Shown piece by piece: positions 49,215-61,900 of a DNA stretch of 64,000 bases (position 1 is the stretch's first letter; every line of letters starts with the position of its first letter). Origin of the DNA: Cephalotus follicularis (taxonomy: Eukaryota; Streptophyta; Magnoliopsida; Oxalidales; Cephalotaceae); NCBI GenBank assembly GCA_001972305.1, contig BDDD01001451.1, forward strand, positions 124,001 to 188,000. Reading direction: 5' to 3'. Made by a program: the position numbers and the translations under genes. Under the pieces are notes generated by a model. That model ran no database searches and was not told the DNA's origin. It worked only from the letters and a program-made list of their open reading frames with translations.

Positions 49215-50040
49215 GTTAACACAAGAGGTTGTATACACTAATAAGTTATGCACAGTCTTATTTCCCTACTGTTCAAGGTTGTTTGGATGTCTCTAAAACG
49301 AGTGAACTGTATCTGAAATGTACTTTAATCACAAATGGGGTTAAAGTACCAAACTGGAAAAAAAATTGAAGTAAGAAGCCTTACCTTTTTTTTAAACTTT
49401 ACCTGTTTTTGTAAGAAATGAGATGAAAAAAAATTAGCTTCTTAATTGTACAGCAATGAGACCAATCTCATTAGAAAAATAGATCAATACAAGAAAAAGA
49501 GGAGGCCAAAAGAGCATGCCATACCCAGACAAATTTGGAGGATGACTCTAGGCCTGGCCTCTAAAAGAACATGACCTAACGGCCTACAGACAAGAAAATA
49601 AAAGAATGAAACAAAATCACAAACTTAAGGAGGTCTATAGGCATGGAAATCAAGTCTGTCAAGATGGTAGACCTCAATAGTCTTATGTGGGAGGTCCTGT
49701 AAAGATTCATAAATTTTGTTGATTAATGTAAGTACTAGGTAAGCTTCACAAGCCATTCAAAATTTCTGTTTATAATGCATATACGATGAATAAGGTGGAG
49801 ACTTCGATGTTTAGAATTTGAAAATCACATCTTGGTTTAAATATTTGCTTTGCTTTGCAGAATATTCTACGGCAATTAATGGTGTGGCATATTGTCATTC
49901 TCAAAAGTTTTTTCACCAAGATTTGAGACATGATAATTTGCTGATAGATCTCAGCACCAACACAGTTAAAATTGCAGACTTTGGAAAGGCCAGGGCATTT
50001 GGAGTTCCTTTCTCGAAATATACTGCCCATGTATTAATTG

Positions 50041-50655
50041 TCTACTAAATTTTAACTTTCCCTCGCAAAATCTGTTTGGACTAGGATGATCCTGTCCTTC
50101 AATTTTTTGTCAGATTAATTGAAACTAGAAGATTGAACGGTGTTTGGATACTATCTATTGCTTGAGTTCTGATGCATAACATGTCCTTGTGCTTCTACAT
50201 TTAACAAAGAGGTCTGCTATCTCTTCATCTGTAGTAGTTTGAAAACAAAAGGCTAAGGTATGAGTTTAGCTTCTCAAATACGTTATGCTGGTACTGCTTC
50301 GTTATTGCTAACTTCTCAAATCCGTTATGCTAGTAGTGCGCTTAGGCTTGTCTCTCTCGCCTTTCTCATTTATGATTTTTTTTAAACATCAATTATACAT
50401 ATAATATAATATAATTATAATCTAGACTAATTGTTTTTTTAATCGAAATATCTTATAATCGTTATACCAAATAAAAAATTAAAAAATATATAAATATAAA
50501 AAGTGACTAGGGATTCCAACTTATTCGTGAATTATATTATTTGGACATTTTTACATTTTTTAACGGTTAAGATAACTTTTTAATTAAAACTTGCATTCAT
50601 TCACTACAAAAATCTATCACCTAAATATAATTACAACGTCAACTCATTTTTTTAA
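50041..50655. other. Intergenic DNA, nothing recognised
   Basis: A/T-rich; an internal short repeat (CTTCTCAAATACGTTATGCTGGTA and a near copy 45 bp on, 50270-50335) is the only visible structure. Confidence 0.4.
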
Positions 50656-51895
50656 GGGTGAAATACAAAAAAAACCCTGACATTATATCACGGTAACACG
50701 TAACCTACCTCTTATAATTTTATAAATACTAAATACCCCCTTAACAGTAAAATTATGTTTGTCAAATTTTTATGATATTCCTAAAATACCCTCGTTTCAC
50801 TATTTCTGTCAAATTTTTATGATATCTCTGTTTTCTTCTTCGCCAGAGAGTGAGACAGAGGTCGACAAGAAATTAGTAGAAGAGGGAGCTTCTAAAAAGG
50901 AATCTTTAGTGTGAAGATCTGAAAAAGTTATGGCCATTGACGGTATGAGGATGCGATGAATCAATCAAAGAACCTTGGAGGGCATCGACAGGTTGGTTGG
51001 CATTTGGAGTGTAATGGTAGTTGGTTGAGGCATTGTTACAAACACTTGGTGGTCATTGTAGAGGGTTATGATTGACAGTCATTGGGGCACCGGAATGACA
51101 TCAGGCATGAGGTCTCACCACACAATCAGGCTGTACCTTGGGCGGGTTGGTTGTTTGTAGGTGTTCTTGAGAGAGTTACCTAGCTCGATGCACAATCCTC
51201 ATGGTCGAAGCTAGCTTACCCTGAGCACAATGATCTTCCACGGGATTGAACTTGTCACTGGTTTGCTGGTTATTTAACACTGTGGCTGTGATGAGTGATA
51301 TTGGTGATGATTGTTTGGGTGGTTGGTTTGCTTATGGATGTGGTTGCGGTGATAGCAAGTGGTAATGGCCACCACTTCTAGCAAGTATCGTCGTCAAAAC
51401 GAAATCAAACCCAGACTTGACCCAAGCTCCACGCAACATCGCAGCTCCTGCCTCCAACCGGCACCATCACCATCAAAACCTCTGAACCCAAGCACGATCA
51501 TAACACATACACATCAAATTTATGAATCATGACCACTGATTTATCTTACATCTATTTTGATTGTTGTATTTTTGTTGAACAAAAAAAGACGTAAAGGAAG
51601 AGTGAATGAGAGAATTGAAAAGAGAGGGTAGAATCAGTTAAGAGAAAAAAAAAGTACAAATTGATGACTTTGAAGTAAGATTTATAAAGTCTATTGTTAA
51701 AATAATGTTTAGGGATAAAATTAACTTTTTATATGTGTTAAACTATTATTTTTTAATATCTATTTAAAAGAAAGGGTTATTTTATACAGATTTATCAACT
51801 TTAAAAAGTATTTATTATTTATAAAATTATAAGGGTTTATGTATTACTGTATTATAATGTCTTATAATGTCTGGATTTTTTTGTATTTTATATAT
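50656..51895. mobile_element. Non-autonomous Mutator-like element with about 90-bp inverted ends
   Basis: The left end GGGTGAAATACAAAAAAAACC and following block (CTTATAATTTTATAAATACTAAATA) match the reverse complement of the right end at about 51790-51895. Nine-base flanks TTTTTTTAA are identical (50647-50655, 51896-51904) but low in complexity. There is no transposase frame. The interior (50860-51560) is richer in G/C than the surroundings and has no long frame. Confidence 0.7.
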
Positions 51896-51904
51896 TTTTT
51901 TTAA

Positions 51905-52739
51905 TGACATCCTCCACAGATATATTTGATATCCTTTCACAAAAAAATTCATATTTATGCAAAAGAGAAAAAAAGAACCCACAAGCTATTTTGTTTCAAA
52001 GGAAAATTCTACCATAAATTTTAAGAATTTTGGGAAAACAAAGATGCAACAAACAAAAAAAACTCAAATTATTTTTTTCACCAAAGCTAACAATTGCATT
52101 AAAAAATATCACATAAATTAAAAAAGAAAAGAAAACCATTTGATTGCAATGTAATGGCATTTGGAGGCGGGCTTGTGAGGAAAGTAAAGATGGGGTTCAT
52201 AGGCAAACAAACAAACCCATCAATAAAGCACAAAGACCGTACTATGATGCCATTTGAGTAAGTATAGGGGCTGTAATGATGGCAGGCAGGGCACCCTGTG
52301 GAGTACCCACAGGTATTTCAGAGCCACTGATTGATTGATTGATTCACACTGCTCTCCCCCACACTTGATGCCTCAGCCCCCTTTTCTCTATTCAAACCTA
52401 AATACGAAGCTAGATCCTTTGTTGCCCTTAAGTGTTGAACCATTAGATCTGGTTTAAAAACAAAAACAAAGAGAAAATTGAAAAAAGCCAGATCCAATAA
52501 TGCAACGCTGCCAAGGATCTGGCCTGATAAGCTATTTAACTATCCTCTTACTAACACATCTCATGTCATGTATATCTGGTGGCTGAATCAAACCCTAGCG
52601 TAACTTATTTATCGACCCCTATCACGTGGGTGGTCACGTGACTCAACTGGTGACGTGTGCTCTTTTCTTTTTTTTTTTCTTTCTTATTTTTAAAATAGGC
52701 TTTCACCCGAAAACTAAAAAAATAATTATGAATTTTTGT
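51905..52739. other. Intergenic region upstream of RECG
   Basis: A/T-rich, with a CACGTGGGTGGTCACGTGA segment near 52624-52642 that carries two CACGTG-type G-box cores. Such elements are common in plant promoters. No reading frame is recognised. Confidence 0.45.
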
Positions 52740-52811
52740 AGTCTCTCTTCTTCAGTATACAACTATTCACTGCATAGATACACACGGGGATAGTTCTCTT
52801 TCAGATACAGG
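52740..52811 (+). other. Possible first non-coding exon of RECG
   Basis: A CT-rich transcript-like start ends in TTTCAGATACAG followed by a donor GTATGCTG near 52812. It is upstream of and on the same strand as the RECG exons, with no other gene start between. The link to 55933 is inferred; 52812-55932 has no recognised code and would be its 5' intron. Confidence 0.35.
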
Positions 52812-55800
52812 TATGCTGCTTGTATCTCTTTCTTAATCTCTCTCTCGCTTGGGTTCTCTTTTTGATGATTTTTTTTCTGGGTTTGCTTTGAAAGTGTAGG
52901 AAAATAATAGGAAACACAGAATTATTAGTTTTTATTTATTTAAGACTCCTTGGCTACATGTCATTAAAAGTCAGATACAGTGGTATATGTAGTTTCATGT
53001 GAAGGTAGTTTGGTTTAATATCTGTGTCTGAACATGTTAGTATCCATTTTATTTTTACACTCGATTACTCTGTTTCTATTTTTTTTATTTACATATTTGG
53101 TTAGTTGTGTTGTTTTTAATTATATGTAACATATAACCTTAATGTGAAATATTATCAGGTTTAGTCACTACTCTAATAACATACTTTGTTGTTTTTTTTT
53201 TTTTTTTAGCTTGCATCACTACCTAGTTACTTGTCCTTTGTGGGATTAGCAGAGCAGCTAGGTGAACTTTTGTTTTTATGTTCATATTAATGTGTTGGAA
53301 GTTGGGAAATTGAAAAAGTGCATTCCCTATGGAATTTTTGTTAATAAATTAAGAAGTGCACTTCCTATGGACTTTTTGTTAACAAATTAGGGAGATGAGA
53401 TGACTCCTCAGATGGAGGTTGCTTTCCTTAATGTCCTTGGAGAATTCAAGGATAGAAGACTCCAATATCTTTTTGAACAAATATCTATTCGCTTGGTCTC
53501 GTTGTCTTGCAAATTGTGAGGCAGTTTTCCATGCAATAGAGGGAAATGAGAAGGGGCTGAGGAAGAAGTAGAGGGTCACTTATTCCAAAAATTTCAGCTT
53601 GTTTCTGTCATGGTAGGACTCGATGTTTTTCTCTCTTTCTCGGAATCACCAAATGTTATTTTGCTATGTTTTCATATTGGCAGAACAAAATTATGATAAA
53701 TTAAGCAACAATTGTGGACCTACTTGTTGTTGAATCAGATGAAGAGCGTATTTTCAATTGCCACTAAATATGTTCACCGGGTCATCTGTTATATATGCCC
53801 GGTGTGATATAAGAATTAATCAAGAAAAGGTTAAATGTGCTGCCAATTATCATGGGGTTTAAAAGGGAGTGTTATGGAAAATTCTCTATAACAGTGGGTT
53901 TAAACGAAATATAATTCTTTCACAGAATAACTGAAAGTAACTCTCGACACACTTCATGAGCCTTTACATAATGACAATTTTGAAACACCTTAGCCTTAGT
54001 TGATAGGATTAATGCATTTTCATTCACAAATGCATTGTCTATGAATAATTCAATTTTCCCCGTGCAATTAAGTGTTATAAGAGATTCAGCTGATCATTTA
54101 GTTCACCTTTTGAAGTTCAATTCCACAATGAATTCAGATTTTCTTAGATCTCCATATGCTACTTTAAACGTTCTCTTTAATTAAACATACACTACACAAC
54201 ATCATATTGGGGTGAAGAGAAACAGTGTTCGTGAAAAAATGTTTTTAAGGAATTTATGCAGAATAGCAAATATTTTGAGCAAACGTACTATTTTTTAGAA
54301 GTTTTTGATAGGTATTTAAAAACATTTTGATTTCTATATTCACCAAATTTTGATGTACTCTTATCATTTTAAAACAACGCATATAAGAGAAGCGGATTGA
54401 ATCACTGTAGTTAAATGGTTCAGAATCATTCTAATGCTTATTAATTTATATTTTCTGTAAATCTTTACTCCTTTCTTTTGATCTATAATGTGTAGTTAAG
54501 TAAACATATGATGGGAAATGCGTCTGGCTGGCAGAATTTTCTAGCAAGAATTAGAACTATTTAGGAATCACTGTTTTTATTAATGTGGCTGAGACCTTGC
54601 TATACCACCACGTATTGTAAAGGGAAGTACTGTTAGACTTTGTGGTCTTTGGCTAAAAGGCGAACTTGTTTGTGTTGTGTAAGTTATGTGTACTACGTTA
54701 AGTCTTTCTCTCTAGGTTAGCTCTTGTTTGGGGTAAGGGATTCATATTAGGTTAGCTCTTGCTAACTCGCCTCTTAAGCATAATTCCTAAAAGAATGCAA
54801 TGGTTTTTGCCAACCTTTCAATCATTGCCATTTTTGTTCCCAATAGAAGAGCGTGATCCATTAATACCCAAACAAACCAAGTGACAGTGCCAGGATCTAA
54901 TTGTAATTTTAATTTTGGGAATGAAAACTGTCTTTTAGCTGATTTTAGACGTGGTTTTGCAGGTCTGATGCTGGTGGTCTTTAGGCATGGTTGCTTCATC
55001 CAGTAAGATTGTTTCCCATGGCATTGACTGTCTCAGCTGTGCAATCTTGTGGTGTGGTATAACAAATTATTATCTCCAATGTTTAATACTCTTGGTCTTT
55101 TGTACTACATTGTTATGTGCCTATTGTTGACACTCGGTTTCTACTTTCTAGTCCTTCATTTGAGAGTTCCATGTGCACATATATCCCATTTCATGCTAAT
55201 ATATCGGGTGAGGTGGTGGGCAGCGCAAAAGAAGCAAAATAAATGACTAAGTAATGGAAATCTTGTCAAAAAAGTTATTTATTGCATTAAGAGTCTATGC
55301 TGTTAAGATTCATCTTTGCAAGGGGCCTTAGCAGTAAAAGAGGGATAGGATGATAGGACACATATCTTTTCTTCACCTCCGCTACCCCATCTTTTCTTTG
55401 ATCTTTTGTCGTGCTATGTATGATGAATCACTATGTGTACGACAAATCCTTTCTATGTTAAGCAGTTTTGGGGTGCTTTTCTGTTTGGGACAAAGGTGCA
55501 TATTATATATACTACATCCATATTTAACACGGTGCTCTTATTTCTTTATTTTAAATGAAGCTCCTCACTTGTGCTAAGAGAGGTTTTTTCCCCTCTATTC
55601 ATACCATAAACAGTAAAAAAAGAAGTTGTGCTGCCGTTACGGGTGCATGTAGAGATGTGGTGGCTTACTGTCCATTACTCCATTTCGTCATGCCTCCTTT
55701 TGCAGATGTGCCTTCACATAATTTGAACCGTCTTGCCGTCACATGTTAGCATGATTTCTTTTAAAAAGAATTCAAATTTTTGCTGGGGTATTGGATTTTA

Positions 55801-55932
55801 AAGAGTCAAACCTATGCAAACCAAAATCCTTTTGGTTACACTTCCCTTGAAAGATACTGCGAATTATATTTATTCTGGGTAGAAATTTTGCATAAGCCTT
55901 CTGGCTATTTTATCGTGGTATTAATTCTTCAA

Positions 55933-58900
55933 ATGAGATTAATAGCACCTAATATGATTGAAGTCATTCTTCAGTATATTGCTGGCAAACGATTGAGAGG
56001 TGCTATAATCTTTGAAGCTGAGAGAGGATATCGAAATGCTTTGGGTAGAACAATGAGGTACATAATACAGAACACATATGTGGATTGCTCAAAGCATGTA
56101 AATTGAGAATATGTAGTTATTCTGATTTTGGCTTTAATTATCACAGGTTTAACTATTTTTTCCTCTCTAGAATATCAAAAATATGTTCTCGATCGAAGCA
56201 CAAGTTTACAGAAAAGCTGTTGGAGGAAGTAGATGGATATGACACAACATGCATTTCAGATCGGTTAAAGTTGTATACTAAGGTATGCTGTACACTGTTG
56301 AAACTTGACATATTGTTCTACTTTGGATGTTTGTGAGTGAGGATGCTGATGGGCTATGATCTTGACACTGTTACATTCATGCTTTGCCCCCTGTACTGGA
56401 TGGAATCTATATTAGCATGTGTTTGAACTTGACTGTGTCAATTGCATATCGCATATGGACTCTAAAGTTGGACAAATTTCTATCACACTCCACTACTCCA
56501 TTTTCAGTTGATTTTTAGGTCTTATAAATATATTGGATTTGTGACATTTAATTTATCATCGTACGAAGAGGTAGTAAAATCCTGTATTGTATAAGCTATG
56601 CATCCTGTGATAATTTTTTCATGTCAAGCAAACATAAGCAAATATAGTAAGTGATCAAAATCCTATTTGCATGTTGTCTATTTTATATGGCCAGTATATG
56701 AAAGAGATTTCCCACTTCTCCTTCTTGGTGGTTTTCTATGATACTTTGTGCCTTTCAATACTGTAGCCAATCCTAATATTTAGTTCCACTTGTTGGACAA
56801 TCGGTTATTTCTATTTTAATCTGTTATAAGAGATCAAGTCCTCCCTAGCATTCTCACCCTCAAACATTTTTCCCCTCTATCTTAACAATTTCATTGGTCA
56901 AATGTGAGTGAGAGAATAAAGGTGAGCTAGAACGAATTTATTGCTCAAGAGTATTGATGATGATCAAAAGTGAACTACTAGGAGTTACTTCAATACTACT
57001 ACTTTCCCCCTAAAGAGATGATTGAAAAAAGACTTGTTTTCATGAATGATGACATCCATGGCGACGAAAAGCTTTTGAGGAGGAGGATGGTAACACTGTA
57101 CCCCTTATGCAAAGCTGAATAGCTAAGGAAGACACAATGAAAAGCTCAAAGCAAGTTTGTCATGAGAAAGATTAGAACCATGAGCAAAAACACAACCAAA
57201 TAACTTCGATGGGAGATAGGAAACAATAGAGGGATCAGATAAACACAACATTTGAGTCTTAAAAATCAGATCACTAGAAGGAATTCTATTAACTAGATAA
57301 GCAGCAGTAAGAACATCCCCCAATAGGTTTTAGGAACTTGCATGGAAAACATAGGTGAACGAGTAACCTCTAAACGTGTTTATTTTTTCTTTCATAAATA
57401 CCATTTTTGTGCAGGGGTATGACATAAGAGGTTTGAGAAATTATGCCTTCTTCAGCAAGGTATTTACGAAAATTCCTAGTTTTGTATTTTGTCCCATTAT
57501 CACTATGAAGAATCTTTGTTTTGCCATTAAATTTGGTACAAACCATTGCATCAAAGGACTTGAAACAATCAAAAGCTTCATTATTTGTATGAAGGAGATG
57601 AACAAAAGTAAGACAAGTACAATTATCTATGAAGCTAATGATATTTTTAAAACCATCACATGGGTCAAAATGTATAATTGAGAATGAAACATTACTTTTG
57701 TTCAAACTTAAAGAATAAACAAAACGAATATGTTTGGAAAGCTCACTGACATCACATATAAACCCCTCCTGATTTAAATCCTTAGCTAACTTGGGAAATA
57801 AGGTAGACCATACCCGAAATGAGAGATGACCCAAACGTTTGTGTCATTGGTGTAAGAGATGGAGATTGTTATCTGTTTGCAAGGCATGAGCAGAAAGCTT
57901 TGCAAGATGAGGATCTATATAGTATAGTTCATTGCGTACTTGACCATTGACAACGGGTATTTCGTCACTAGAGATGCTTCTTTGATGGCGATGGGGCTCC
58001 ATTTGAACAACAGTCGGCAGTAGATCTTCCCTCTAATGGTGTGATAGATCAAAGATGAGAACTGGGTCTTTCTTTTCACCATTGACAACGGGTATTTCGT
58101 CACCGGAGATGCTTCAGTGACGTCGAAACACAATAACATGGCAGTGATCGTGAGTCTCATGACTCGTTACTCAAAGGTCCGATATGTATGAACGTGCTCT
58201 AATACCATGTTGAAGTCAAAAATTTCAATATTATGTTTGACTTTACTTCAATGATATTGGCCATTTGTATTTATAGATAACTATACAATTACAATTATAC
58301 CCCAAAGTACACTATACAATCTAACAGTTATACATAAAGTTGAATGGCATGCATGGCTCTACATGCAGTGAATATTATATGCAAGGTTTACCAAGTTGAT
58401 AACTATGTGTCAAGTGTTGTTTGCTTTGTAGAACTTGTTTTTTTGCAAAAGAATATCGTTTATATGGTTTTCTGTGAAGCATTTAAATGCTTTGTAAAGG
58501 AATTGATGGCGATTTTGGTTGTGGGCTTCAAGATCTTCCTTAAAATAGCATTCACGCTTAATTTTCAGATAACTCCATATAATTTGCAACATGCTTTTGC
58601 TTACAGGTAGCAGCCTTGATGGGTTATGATAGTCTTCAAAATCTAATTGAGAATGAAGCATCTGAAAAGCGATCTGGTTTGAATCTTAAAGATGCCATGG
58701 ATTATTTTGATGTTTCCTTGGCACGTCAGAAATTTCCATCCATCATTGTGGGTAGTTCCCCCCCGGTTAAATTATATGATGATACCACACATTTCCCTGA
58801 AACGAGGAGCATTTTAGTAGCTCAAGGACATGAAGCATTTCACCCTAACTTTGATCCAGATAGTCTTGGCAAAGCATTGCCCTCTCTTTATGCTGACCTT

Positions 58901-61900
58901 TCAATTGTGAACTCTAATGCTGTGAGAGAAGAAAGTTCTTTCAGTTGGCATCAGTCTCCTTCTCTATCTATGACTTCAGAAACTGAAGTGTATTCAAGTT
59001 CTCAAGACACTTTGGAGAGACATTCTACCAACGTTGACTTCTCAAATGTGAACTGTGATGGTTTAAGAGAAGAAAATTCTTTAGGTAGGCATCAATCTCC
59101 TCAGTCCAGGACTTTGAAAACAGAAGAATATTCATGTTCTGTAGACACCGTGGAGGAACCTTGTATTAATGTGTGCTTTGAACCATCAGTAGATATCGCA
59201 TCTGTTGAGTTATTTCTTGACAAATCAATCACTTGCATACCTGAATTAAGTAAGAGGAACTCTCGTCAGCTGGATCTCTGCGGTTTTCACACGGTGTATT
59301 CTTTGGGGATTTTTAAATATTAAATGCAAAGTTGTGTTGAAAAGAAGCCTTGGTTTCACATTGTTCCTGTTGTTTCTATGCAGCTGCGAAAATTGCTGCA
59401 CCATTTTCCTCGTAGCTATGTGGATTTAAGGAATGCTCAGGTTGAAGTTGAAGATGGACAGTACTTGATTTTTATTGGGAAAGTTTTATCCTCCAGGTAT
59501 GTAGATATTTTTTCCTGAATGATGTTCTTTATGAAGCACATATTGTTAGTCTATGTTTCTTTTCTTCTGTAAACTGAATAGTAATCAGAAACTTAACATT
59601 ATTAGTGTAGGATTACATATTTATAGGTGTATTATGATTAATGGGCCAAGCTCACTAATCCACTAATTATTATCACTAACTATCACTAACACTCCCCCTC
59701 GAGATGGAGCATATGTATCATACATGCCCAGTTTGTTACAAAGATAACTAATTCTCCCATTATCCAAGGACTTTGTAAACACATCTGCAAGTTGTTCAGT
59801 AGTTCTCACAAAGCTAGTTGAAATAAGCTTCTGTTGAATCTTCTCATGGATAAAATGGCATTCTATCTCAATATGCTTAATGCACTCATGAAATACATGG
59901 TTCAAGGAAATATGGATAGAAGCTTGATTATAATACCATAATTGCATAGGAGACGGATCACCAAATCCAAGCTCACCCAATAGCTGTTTTATCCACATAA
60001 ACTGACATGAAGTATGTGCCATCGCCCTGTACTCTGATTCTGCACTAGATCGCATAACCACATTTTGCTTCTTACTCTTCCATGAAACAAGTTTACCTCC
60101 AACAAAGACACTGTACCTAGTGGTAGATCTCCTATCAGAGGGTGATCCTACACAATCAGCATCAGAAAAACCTCAACTCAATGATGACCATGATCACAAT
60201 ATAGCAACCCACACCCAAGATTACCCTTAAAATATCTCAAAATTCGAATAACAGCATCCCAATGAGAAGACCAAGGGGATGATAAGACTGACTCACCTCA
60301 CTAACTGGGAAAGCAATATCTGGCCTAGTAATTGTCAAATAATTAAGTTTATCTCTTAGGATCATCTAACACATTTCCACCTTCTGTTGTAAGTTTCAAA
60401 TTAGGATCCATTGGTAGGTCAAGAGGTTTGGAACCTAACATCCCATTATCTGCCAGTAAGTCAAGTACATATTTTCGTTGAGACAGAAAAATACCTTACC
60501 TTTCCTTGACTGTGCTACCACAATACCCAAAAAATACTTAAGTTGCCCTAAGTCCTTGGTTTGAAACCTAGGCTATAGGTAAACTTTCAGTGAACGAATA
60601 CCATCATGATCATCCCCTGTAATCAAAATATCATCAACATTCACAATCAACAGAATCCTACCGGCATTAGAGTGACGATAGAACATTGAATGATCACCAC
60701 TACAATACAACAACCCAAATTCAATCACAACATCAGTAAAGCGACCAAACCACGCCCGATGTGACTGTTTTAAACCATATAATGACTTCTTAAGATTGCA
60801 CACTATCTTAAGTATATATATTGAACAAGCTCATTTAATCTTTTCGATGTGAGATTCATACCTTAACACCCGTCCTCACGTGCAACGTGAACTTATGAGA
60901 AGTGGGCTTAGAGGTTACTACGAAGTTTGTCCCAAATGGGCTCAGAGGCTTTCATGCAACATGTCTTGGACATGTTCCAATGTGCTCGGCGGGTGAGAAT
61001 GATAGTGGACCAACTTAGCTCTGATACCATGTTAAGATCTTCATTCCGAAAAGCATGTTTATAAGGAGGAGATGTCTCTCAAGTATATATATTAAACAAA
61101 GCCCACTTAATCTTTTCGATGTGAGATTCACATCTTAACACCTGCCCTCACGTGCAACGTGAACTTATGAGAAGTGGGCTCAGAGGTTACTACGAAATTT
61201 GTCCCAAATGGGCTCAGAGGCTTTTACGCAACTTGTCATGGACATGTCCCAATGTGCTCTGCGGGTGAGAACGATTGTGGACTTATCTAGGTCTAATACT
61301 ATGTTGAGATCTCTATCCCTAAAAGCATACTTATAAGGAGGAGGTATCTCTCAAGTATATATATGGAACAAGCCCACTTAATCTTTTTGACGTGGGATTC
61401 ACATCTTAACAACGGACTCCAAATATCAGAATGAACTACTTCAAATTGGTTCATAGACCGCTTATTGACTCTAGGTGGGTAAGATACAAGATGGTGTTTC
61501 CCAAACTGACACGACTCACAGTCTAAACTGACCCCAAATATCAGAATGAACTACTTCAAATATCAGCATAGACCTCTTATTGTTTTTTTGGACTGTTTTT
61601 TTTTTTACTGTTTTTTTTTAAAATTTGGAAAGAACTGTGCTATGTAAACTGAATAGTAATAAGAAACTTAACATTATTAGTGTAGGATTACATATTTATA
61701 GGTGTATGATGATTAATGGGCCAAGCCCACTAATCCACTAATTATTATCACTATCACTGACATCTTCAATATAATTTGTATACTGTTATCCTCTATCTAA
61801 CTAAGCAATTGCACGAGGTTATGCACAAACAAAGAACCTAAATGTACTTAAACTATGCTGACTTTTGTCTAGTTCTGGTTAAATTAATATGATAGTAGAA

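Larger units (their letters stand above)
44437..50040 (+). pseudogene. CDK-like protein kinase remnant (two exons)
   Basis: Exon 44437-44542 reads LLNVLNFENYLYLVFEYV, the hinge region of CDK-type kinases, with an AG acceptor and GTAAGT donor. Exon 49861-50040 reads GVAYCHSQKFF, then HQDLRHDNLLID in place of HRDLKPQNLLID, then KIADFGKARAFGVPF. The catalytic loop Arg and Lys are both replaced and the following activation segment ends in a stop, so no active kinase is possible. Phase is off by a base near 49875. The intron between the exons carries the copia element 44725-49214. N-lobe and C-lobe exons are not found nearby. CDKA-like origin is the best guess from ADFG-ARAFGVP. Confidence 0.8.
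57005..58329 (-). mobile_element. Truncated copia element in RECG intron
   Basis: On the minus strand: a 120-bp LTR (58329-58210, TGTTAGATTG...TTCAACA), a primer site like TGGTATTAGAG, a short leader with a direct repeat (CATTGACAACGGGTATTTCGTCAC near 57945 and 58080), then pol pieces to 57005. Gag, protease, reverse transcriptase, RNase H and the second LTR are missing. Confidence 0.8.
59568..61762 (-). mobile_element. Internally deleted copia element in RECG intron, with exact TSD
   Basis: LTRs 59568-59691 and 61643-61762 are near identical, and TCTTC is found on both sides (59563-59567, 61763-61767). On the minus strand it keeps a GAG-pre-integrase/integrase start (61540-61420: QFGKHHLVSYPPRVNKRS), then a TRIM array (61411-60807), then reverse transcriptase (60803-60573, YGLKQSHRAWF, VNVDDILITGDD) and RNase H (60061-59690, MVMRSSAESEYRAMA). 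Gag, protease, integrase core and reverse transcriptase start are gone. Confidence 0.88.

Noticed and set aside
53200..55780. Short frames between the possible RECG leader and its first coding exon
   Set aside because: None continues plant RecG sequence, none has matching splice phases, and a stop ends each. Regarded as 5' intron sequence.
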